Of a DNA stretch of 11,037 nt, positions 6,559 through 11,037 are shown one piece after another. Position 1 is the first letter of the stretch, and every line of letters begins with the position of its first letter. This DNA is from an uncultured Blautia sp. (GTDB taxonomy: Bacteria; Bacillota; Clostridia; Lachnospirales; Lachnospiraceae). Under the pieces are notes generated by a model that was not told the DNA's origin, did not search any database, and saw only the letters and a program-made list of their open reading frames with translations. Position numbers and translations under genes: made by a program. The DNA is taken from NCBI GenBank assembly GCA_934364795.1, contig CAKRMK010000053.1, positions 1-11,037 on the forward strand, in the 5' to 3' direction.

Positions 6559-6586
6559 TTGGAAAATCCTGTTAGTGTGATAATAT
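6559..6586 (+). promoter_or_regulatory. Candidate padR promoter
   Basis: TTGGAA (6559-6564) and TAATAT (6581-6586) are spaced 16 bp apart, with transcription expected near 6593 and a leader of about 23 nt. It lies about 60 bp from the nearest palindrome, so any autoregulation would not be by simple overlap of the -35 or -10. Confidence 0.42.
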
Positions 6587-6615
6587 GATATCAAACATAC
6601 GAAAGAGAATCCTAT

Positions 6616-7146
6616 ATGAGAACTTTAAAATACGCAATTCTTGGTCTTTTAAACCAAAAAGAAATGACTGGTTATGACCTGATGAAACAATTTGAATCCA
6701 CTTTATGCGAGTTCTGGTCAGCCAAGCACAGCCAGATTTATCCTGAATTAAAGAAACTGACAGAGGAAGGCTGTATTGCCTACAAGCAGGAATCCTCCGA
6801 TAACGGACTGGAAAAAAAGCTGTATCACATTACAGATGAAGGACAAAGAGAATTTATGTCCTGGCTTTCTTCCGAAACGCCCGCACAGCCCACCCCCAAG
6901 GATATTTCCCGCCTGAAAATTTTCTTCTGCAACTGTCTCCCTGCGGCAGATCGAAAATTCATGCTGGAGGAACAGGTGTTTAAACACACTGCACGTTTAA
7001 AGCATTTACAGAATAATCAAAAAAAATTCACCAGAATCCCTGATAGTGATTCTGATGAATTTGGTGACTATCTTGTATTGATGGGCGCTATTATGCGCGA
7101 AGAAATGATGATTGAATGGCTGAAAAAATCTATTGCTTTATTGTAG
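6616..7146 (+). CDS. PadR-family transcriptional regulator
   Basis: A 176-aa protein. Residues 4-80 are the PadR winged helix: LKYAILGLLNQKEMTGYDLM, then a recognition-helix region around SQIYPELKKLTEEG, and the wing ending KLYHITDEGQREF. Residues 90-175 are the helical C-terminal (Vir-like) dimerisation domain. Length matches the long PadR subfamily, the group that represses phenolic-acid metabolism genes. The ATG at 6616 is the first with the right N terminus; AAAGAGA about 8 bases upstream is a modest ribosome binding site. It is divergent from the transporter-oxidoreductase pair, with the palindromic operator between, so it most likely represses that pair until the substrate binds. Its TAG at 7144-7146 is followed directly by the MITE-like repeat. 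Confidence 0.93.
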   Translation: MRTLKYAILGLLNQKEMTGYDLMKQFESTLCEFWSAKHSQIYPELKKLTEEGCIAYKQESSDNGLEKKLYHITDEGQREFMSWLSSETPAQPTPKDISRLKIFFCNCLPAADRKFMLEEQVFKHTARLKHLQNNQKKFTRIPDSDSDEFGDYLVLMGAIMREEMMIEWLKKSIALL

Positions 7147-7353
7147 CTAGAGCATGTTTGAAAAAGGCTTTCTGCAAGATGTGCGTCACAATTTGTGGGA
7201 GATTTTGCCCGGATGAGGGCGCCGTAGCGGGCTACGGCAACTGAATTCGGGTAAAATATACCGCAAAGTGGGGCGTGCAGATTGTGGAAATGATTTTTCA
7301 AACAGGCTCTAGCGCGTGTAGATTGCAGAAAGCCTTTTGGGGGCACACTCTAG
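7147..7353 (+). repeat. MITE-like repeat, copy C (full length, about 207 bp)
   Basis: Several nested inverted repeats are present. CTAGAGCATGTTTGAAAAA (7147-7165) pairs with 7294-7312 with one mismatch. GGCTTTCTGCAA (7166-7177) pairs perfectly with 7323-7334. The outermost CTAGAG pairs with CTCTAG at 7348-7353. GCCGTAGC/GCTACGGC (7221-7238) is a central hairpin. A short tandem repeat (GCGTGYAGATTG) occurs at 7273 and 7313. The element starts right after the padR stop and its last bases supply the TAG stop of the convergent MATE gene, so it may also act as a two-way transcript terminator. It encodes no transposase. Its minus-strand translation (AKSPTNCDAHLAESLFQT) resembles short proteins labelled DUF6783 in Lachnospiraceae, from memory. 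Confidence 0.8.
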
Positions 7354-8699
7354 CGAGTCAGATCTTTCACCCATTTATATTTTCTGAAATGATGAAGTAC
7401 CCAGGGCAGTTTCCCAACTTCATCAATACAGGTACATGCATAAACTCCAACCACCGGCCAGTGGAAATAATAGGTTCCTGCTGCAGCCAGTGGAATGGCC
7501 AGACACCACATACACACAGCAAGGCTGTACATATCAAACATGGTATCTCCACCAGCTCCGAAGATTCCATTGATGGTCACATCATTTACTGCACGGCCAA
7601 TCATATAAAAGGCAATTACGCCCAGCATTCCTTTCAGATAAGAAGTAGCCTGTGGTGTCAGTTTTACAAAATGTAAAATAATCGGTGCCAGTATACACAT
7701 TAAAGCTGCTGCCACGATTCCGCAAAGAAATGAAATCTTCAATAAACGGATTCCATATTCTTTTCCCCGGTCCAGATTACCGGCTCCCAGCTCATTTCCA
7801 ACCATAATACCTGCTGCACCGGAAATTCCGGCACTTAAACAGCATACCAGATCCCTTACCACTGCTGCCACAGAATTGGCTGCTGCTGCATCCACTCCAA
7901 GATGCCCCATAAAAGAAGAATAGGACGTAAATCCGATTCCCCAGAACAGACATGCTCCAAGAAGCGGCATTGCACATTTGGCAAAGTCTCTGGATAACTG
8001 TTTGTTTCTGTGAAACAGGTATTTCATCTGCGGATGTATGTAATCTTTCCTGTAGGAAATCGCAACAGAACATGCCAGTTCTATGATTCTTGCAATCAGA
8101 GTAGCCAGTGCTGCGCCCCGTACCCCCATTGCTTTCATTCCAAAAGCACCGAAAATAAATACTGCATTTAAAACAATATTGATACAGACTGTGGCTGAAC
8201 TGATTGCCGCAGTTGTTTTTGCATGCTCACTGGTTTTCATGATAACCAGATAACATTGTGAAATTCCTGTCAGAAGATAGGAAAATCCGGCAATACGAAG
8301 ATAACTTACGCCATAGTCAATTAACACCGTTTCATTGGTAAAAATCAGCATCAGATATTTTCCGCCAAATACACATGCTGCAAAAAACACAACAGAAACC
8401 AGACCGCAAAGCCGCAGCGCCATACAGAAAATTTCATCCAGTGTCTTAATGTCACCTTTTCCCCAGTACTGCGCTCCCAGAATTCCAAGACTTGCCGTAG
8501 CAGCTGACAGAAACATGTTCTGGATAAACTGGATCTGTGTCGCCAGCGAAACAGCAGACATATAATTCTGATCCATTCCTCCCAGCATGAAAGCATCTGC
8601 CACTGCTACCAGCGCAAGCATCAGATTCTGTAATACGATAGGCAGCATCAGCCCCCAGAGTTTCTGGTAAAATACATTGTTTTCTTTTCCTTTGTTCAC
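7350..8699 (-). CDS. MATE family efflux transporter
   Basis: A 449-aa membrane protein with about 12 hydrophobic segments in two similar halves, the normal MATE size and layout. The first helix (LMLPIVLQNLMLALVAVADAF) carries the conserved Pro and Asp region of MATE helix 1. The second half begins near residue 235 with the matching MPLLGACLFWGIGF. MATE proteins export drugs or metabolites using a Na+ or H+ gradient; substrate unknown. The start is GTG at 8699, supported by GGAG 7 bases upstream. The frame ends KWVKDLTR with its TAG inside the terminal repeat of the MITE-like element, so the extreme C terminus may be set by the insertion. It is convergent with padR and has no obvious partner gene. 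A TATAAT lies about 35 bp upstream but without a well-spaced -35. Confidence 0.93.
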   Translation of the reverse strand: MNKGKENNVFYQKLWGLMLPIVLQNLMLALVAVADAFMLGGMDQNYMSAVSLATQIQFIQNMFLSAATASLGILGAQYWGKGDIKTLDEIFCMALRLCGLVSVVFFAACVFGGKYLMLIFTNETVLIDYGVSYLRIAGFSYLLTGISQCYLVIMKTSEHAKTTAAISSATVCINIVLNAVFIFGAFGMKAMGVRGAALATLIARIIELACSVAISYRKDYIHPQMKYLFHRNKQLSRDFAKCAMPLLGACLFWGIGFTSYSSFMGHLGVDAAAANSVAAVVRDLVCCLSAGISGAAGIMVGNELGAGNLDRGKEYGIRLLKISFLCGIVAAALMCILAPIILHFVKLTPQATSYLKGMLGVIAFYMIGRAVNDVTINGIFGAGGDTMFDMYSLAVCMWCLAIPLAAAGTYYFHWPVVGVYACTCIDEVGKLPWVLHHFRKYKWVKDLTR

Positions 8700-8802
8700 G
8701 TACTCTCTCCAATCCCTGAAAATTATTATAATTTTTGCTTCTCATAGATTGTATCAAAATAAAATGATAGAGGTTTTTACTTTTTATTAGTAAAATATTT
8801 TC

Positions 8803-8997
8803 TCAAATATTCAATAATTCAAAGGTTCCAATGACTTTTTCAGATACACACATCATATTTTTCATATATCTTTCCATATAATCCCAATCTGGTTTATCAT
8901 CAATTTTAACCGGTAACAAGAAAGAAAAATCTGTTTTAATATGTCTATTTAACTCATCAACAAATGCCTTTACAATCTGCTCTTTTTTAAAAATCAT
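8803..8997 (-). pseudogene. 64-aa fragment, possibly C terminus of a restriction-specificity (HsdS-like) subunit
   Basis: The frame encodes MIFKKEQIVKAFVDELNRHI, then an LLPVKIDDKPDWDYMERYMK segment, and ends at TGA. The P-D-W-x-Y/F-M-E-x-Y-x-K pattern is one I associate with the ends of restriction endonuclease subunit S proteins in Clostridia. That is recall, not a search. The open frame continues upstream past the Met for about 25 codons, consistent with a decayed longer gene. It is AT-rich like the surrounding stretch. There is no good ribosome binding site at the ATG. It could instead be an unrelated small hypothetical protein. Confidence 0.35.
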
Positions 8998-9335
8998 TGC
9001 TGAACAGAATTGTTTTACTTCAAGTCTGTGACTATGACAATGCAGAAAGATGATGACTGCTAAATAACATTCTCATTGTCTCAATATCTTTATTCTGAAA
9101 CATATCTTCGCTATTTAATTGCCCCTAATTTTTCCAACGGTTGGGTACTTTACTATATTATATTTATTTTCTCTCTTTAAATCAATAAAGTGAACGTTTT
9201 TAATTTATTATTCAGGCAGTTTAGTATAAAATTTACCCTCTACTTTTTTAATAAAATATTGGTCAATGAAAAGACAAATGCTTTTCAACATTATCCGTCA
9301 CAGATAAAGACGGAAACACTGATTCCTACGAGCCA
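8998..9335. other. AT-rich stretch without a clear gene; remnant frames and one promoter
   Basis: The minus strand has a short frame of 23 codons (9103-9032, MFQNKDIETMRMLFSSHHL), preceded after a stop by KVPNRWKN, suggesting decayed coding sequence. The plus strand from 9270 is already in the open frame of the HTH fragment. No RNA gene or repeat was recognised. Base composition is much richer in A+T than the metabolic genes to the left. Confidence 0.4.
9157..9185 (-). promoter_or_regulatory. Candidate promoter in accessory stretch
   Basis: On the minus strand TTGATT (9185-9180) and a perfect TATAAT (9162-9157) are spaced 17 bp apart. It would read into the decayed frames and the fragment at 8803-8997. 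The background is AT-rich, so chance matches are more likely than elsewhere. Confidence 0.42.
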
Positions 9336-9581
9336 GTGTCCACCCGTGACATCAACTATACTGACCACTACCAGGAACTACTCACCGGATGGATCAGCTA
9401 CATTCAAAAGAACTACCCCAAGTATAACAGATATATAGAATTAATTAAACTACTTGGACAAGAATTTTCCTTAAAAGAAGCCTCTGCAATCCTGCATAAA
9501 CCACAGCGGACGCTCTATGGCTGGGTACAAACCCTCAGACCAATTTTTAAGGAATATTTGCAGACAATTGATTATATCTAA
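9270..9581 (+). pseudogene. C-terminal fragment of an HTH-containing protein
   Basis: The frame is open from just after a TGA at 9267-9269 and has no ATG before the conserved-looking part. The only near start is GTG at 9336, without a ribosome binding site. The coherent sequence already begins upstream of that GTG (LSVTDKDGNTDSYEPVSTRD), so this is probably the 3' part of a longer gene whose beginning was lost. The C-terminal 45 residues (LLGQEFSLKEASAILHKPQR and following) look like a helix-turn-helix resembling sigma-factor-like or phage DNA-binding modules. A terminator follows 6 bp after the stop. I do not recognise the family. If GTG 9336 is used, an 81-aa product would be made. Confidence 0.45.
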
Positions 9582-9586
9582 ACAGT

Positions 9587-9621
9587 AAAAATCCACCTGT
9601 ATTATTTACAAGTGGATTTTT
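9587..9621. terminator. Bidirectional intrinsic terminator
   Basis: The stem AAAAATCCACCTGT (9587-9600) pairs with ACAAGTGGATTTTT (9608-9621) with one mismatch around a 7-base loop. The T-run at the right and the A-run at the left give a U-tract on either strand, so it serves both the plus-strand HTH fragment and the convergent HEPN gene ending at 9652. Confidence 0.75.
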
Positions 9622-9651
9622 GCTTAGTATGGATTCTCACTATACTTTGCT

Positions 9652-10566
9652 TTACTTATTAAATATATATTCACACACATCCAAAGCATTTAATAATTGA
9701 ACGCAATCTACCTGTGTAACTTCTCGGCAACATCTTCCATGCATAAGCCAAGTACGGTCCAAATAATCGGGTTCTTTTTTTGACATATCATTTACATCAA
9801 ATGGGAGAAATCCATACGCAAACAGTCTATGAACGTATTCCTCTAAGGCAGGATAAAAATTTAAGAAATAAAATCTTTTAGTTTGAAATCCTTTCTTTTC
9901 CTGATATTCCTTTTCTCTTTGCAACGAGAATCCGTACTCCGAATATTTATCATCGTATGTTAATCTTTTTTGTTTTTGTCCACGTTCTGGAAATTCTACA
10001 AGATTACTAATTCTTATTTCCAGAAGAATTGTCCAGTACATAGCAGCCGTCATATAATCTTTCATTTTAAAATAACGCAGACCTTTTTCATAATATACTT
10101 TATAAGGCATTTCCACATATATAGCAGATAATGTTCCTATTATTTCGTTAAGTATATTTTGATTATCTTCCTCAAAAAAGCTTAGTATTTTTTCCGGACA
10201 GTTATCTACCCATTCTGCCCATTCTGAAAAATCTTTTAGATTTCCATGTTCGGAAGGTACCCAACCATGCTGTCCCAATTTCTTGCTCTGTTCTAATTCA
10301 GATGAGAATTTATCTTTAAATTCATCCTCTGATAATCCCTCAGCATCTTTAACCATTTGAGCATAATTCTGGAATTCCTTGGATATACCTAAAACCAGTA
10401 AATTGTTTTTCCATACTTCGTTCAGTCGAGTCCATTCTTGAACAATTTTTCCCATACCTTTTAAAGCATTATTCCATTCATTTGAAGATATTTGTGCTTT
10501 TTTAATCTGTTCGTTCAATTTGTTCATACTGCTATTCATTTTAGCAATTTTTTCTTCATCAATCAT
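9652..10566 (-). CDS. Hypothetical protein with C-terminal HEPN-like R-x4-H motif; candidate defence RNase/toxin
   Basis: A 304-aa soluble protein. Residues 1-35 are a Lys/Glu/Gln-rich amphipathic, probably coiled, segment (KMNSSMNKLNEQIKKAQ). The middle (about 90-200) is helical and contains a YYEKGLRYFKMKDYMTAAMYW stretch resembling a TPR-like helix pair. The C terminus holds DRTWLMHGR at about 270-278. R271-x4-H276 followed by Gly, and then a Thr-x2-D-x3-L-L-x-L pattern, is the layout of HEPN-fold proteins, where Arg and His form an RNase site. The residue after Arg is Thr rather than the usual polar Asn/Asp/His, so activity is uncertain. The start ATG at 10566 has GAGAGA 5 bases upstream. 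It lies 27 bp after the DUF559/Vsr-like gene fragment, same strand, suggesting they were once co-transcribed. AT-rich, island-like. HEPN assignment is from motif and helical pattern only. Confidence 0.6.
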   Translation of the reverse strand: MIDEEKIAKMNSSMNKLNEQIKKAQISSNEWNNALKGMGKIVQEWTRLNEVWKNNLLVLGISKEFQNYAQMVKDAEGLSEDEFKDKFSSELEQSKKLGQHGWVPSEHGNLKDFSEWAEWVDNCPEKILSFFEEDNQNILNEIIGTLSAIYVEMPYKVYYEKGLRYFKMKDYMTAAMYWTILLEIRISNLVEFPERGQKQKRLTYDDKYSEYGFSLQREKEYQEKKGFQTKRFYFLNFYPALEEYVHRLFAYGFLPFDVNDMSKKEPDYLDRTWLMHGRCCREVTQVDCVQLLNALDVCEYIFNK

Positions 10567-10593
10567 ATATTCTCTCAGTATAATTAAGTTTAC

Positions 10594-10713
10594 TTAATAT
10601 AAATCCTCACTCTGCATTTTTATCTCAAAAATTGTTTCCTCAATTACTCGTAAGCATTCATCTGTGTTCTTCTTAATATCATTCCCCCAGAATCGAATTA
10701 CTGTCCATCCCAT
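10594..10713 (-). pseudogene. C-terminal remnant of a DUF559/Vsr-like endonuclease
   Basis: Thirty-nine residues from an ATG at 10713 read MGWTVIRFWGNDIKKNTDEC and continue to KMQSEDLY. The G-W-x-V-I-R-F-W-x-x-D-I-K-K-N block is the final strand-and-helix of the DUF559/very-short-patch-repair endonuclease-like fold, which normally ends a protein of about 100-300 aa. Everything before it, including the catalytic acidic residues, is missing: directly upstream in this frame is a TAA and sequence belonging to a different gene. It is therefore a 3' stump, 27 bp upstream of the HEPN-like gene. Confidence 0.72.
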
Positions 10714-10871
10714 GCCTTGCCCTTAGCAGTAAGGAAATATACGCCCTGTTCGTCATAGAGCATCATGTCGATGACACGGGTCTGGGGATGCCCGTCTGCA
10801 CCGATGGTGGCAATGGTGGTGGAGTGGATATTTTCCACAAGGGATTTCAAATATGGAACATCTGCTTTCAT
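10698..10871 (-). pseudogene. Truncated pyridoxamine 5'-phosphate oxidase-family protein
   Basis: The frame starts at ATG 10871 (MKADVPYLKSLVENIHSTTI) and continues with ATIGADGHPQTRVIDM and a VYFLTAKGKA segment, the first three strands of the FMN-binding split barrel. Family members of this type are about 130-150 aa. Here the frame stops after 57 residues (KGKAWDGQ) because the sequence switches at about 10708-10716 to the DUF559/Vsr-like stump. AGGAGG upstream, inside the end of the flavoprotein gene, supports the start, and a one-base gap between the genes implies translational coupling. FMN binding is unlikely to survive the loss of the C-terminal half. Confidence 0.78.
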
Positions 10872-10872
10872 T

Positions 10873-11037
10873 TTACTTATCCTCCTGATTTCGAGCCAGA
10901 TACAACCCTACTTCCCGTCCCAATGTCTGTGCGATACTAATGCTCTGCCCCGGCATGGAGGTGGTATATTGTACGCCAAACCGTCTTCCACTGCAATTTC
11001 CCGTGGCATATAGCCCCGAAATCGGTTCAAAGTCCCG
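10873..11037 (-). CDS. FAD-dependent fumarate-reductase-like flavoprotein, C-terminal end (partial)
   Basis: The frame is open at the window edge and ends TAA at 10873. The 54 residues visible contain PISGLYATGNCSGRRFGVQY and then PGQSISIAQTLGREVG. The G-L-Y-A-x-G-N-x-S-G run followed by an S/T-x-P-G-x-S-x-x-x-A segment is the closing FAD-binding part of the fumarate reductase/urocanate reductase/3-oxosteroid dehydrogenase flavoprotein family. It would oxidise or reduce a C-C double bond with FAD. Its substrate and any N-terminal signal or FMN domain lie outside the window. The truncated PNPOx-like gene follows one base later. Confidence 0.8.
   Translation of the reverse strand, partial: RDFEPISGLYATGNCSGRRFGVQYTTSMPGQSISIAQTLGREVGLYLARNQEDK

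Noticed and set aside
7068..7346. 92-aa minus-strand ORF overlapping padR end and the repeat
   Set aside because: It is antisense to the padR 3' end and otherwise translates the MITE-like repeat; no ribosome binding site. Kept as a repeat, not a gene.
8700..8760. MATE promoter from TTGATA and TATAAT upstream of the GTG start
   Set aside because: The boxes are 21 bp apart, too far for a normal promoter, so not listed as a feature.
10584..10600. TTAAGT-AA-ACTTAA palindrome between the nuclease stump and the HEPN gene
   Set aside because: Short and AT-only apart from two bases in an AT-rich stretch; likely chance, without support as an operator.
10765..11013. 82-aa plus-strand ORF
   Set aside because: Antisense to both the PNPOx-like fragment and the flavoprotein end, which have clear family sequence on the minus strand.

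Overview
The window looks like chromosome from a low-GC gut Firmicute, most likely Lachnospiraceae (Blautia/Dorea/Ruminococcus-like). The grounds are AGGAG-type ribosome binding sites, the gene families (LacI, PadR, OFA-type MFS, old-yellow-enzyme/FAD fusion, MATE), and a short repeat whose translation resembles the DUF6783 'proteins' annotated in that family. The taxonomy is an inference from sequence character, not from a search.

Layout. (1) 1-705 holds no confident gene. It contains a 178-nt imperfect hairpin (392-569) and diverged repeat segments in both orientations, with two small protein-like frames on the minus strand running into the hairpin arms. (2) 706-2237, minus strand: a GNAT acetyltransferase followed 23 bp later by a LacI-family regulator, probably one operon. 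(3) 2276-3096: a wrecked hybrid sensor histidine kinase gene that still has a near-consensus promoter, with one copy of a MITE-like repeat at each end, then an orphan plus-strand terminator. (4) 3140-7146: the best-supported functional module. An OFA-type MFS transporter and an FeS/FMN/FAD enoate-reductase-like enzyme (minus) face a divergent PadR regulator (plus). A palindrome matching the published PadR operator pattern ATGT-N8-ACAT overlaps the -35 box of the transporter promoter. This suggests PadR-controlled uptake and reduction of an alpha,beta-unsaturated, perhaps phenolic or steroid-like, compound. (5) 7147-7353: a third, full-length copy of the repeat fills the gap between the convergent padR and MATE genes. 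(6) 7350-8699, minus: a MATE exporter starting at GTG.

(7) 8800-10715 is an AT-rich accessory stretch with broken genes: a fragment resembling the end of a restriction-specificity subunit, an HTH-bearing fragment, an intact 304-aa protein with a C-terminal R-x4-H motif of HEPN type, and the last 39 residues of a DUF559/Vsr-like endonuclease just upstream of it. (8) 10698-11037: the stretch ends at a chimeric junction inside a pyridoxamine-phosphate-oxidase-like gene, which follows the 3' end of a fumarate-reductase-like flavoprotein.

The most notable items are the hairpin/repeat cluster at the left end, the repeat that caps genes and cuts the kinase just before its phospho-acceptor Asp, the PadR-enoate reductase-transporter module, and the HEPN/DUF559 remnant bounded by a readable recombination junction.
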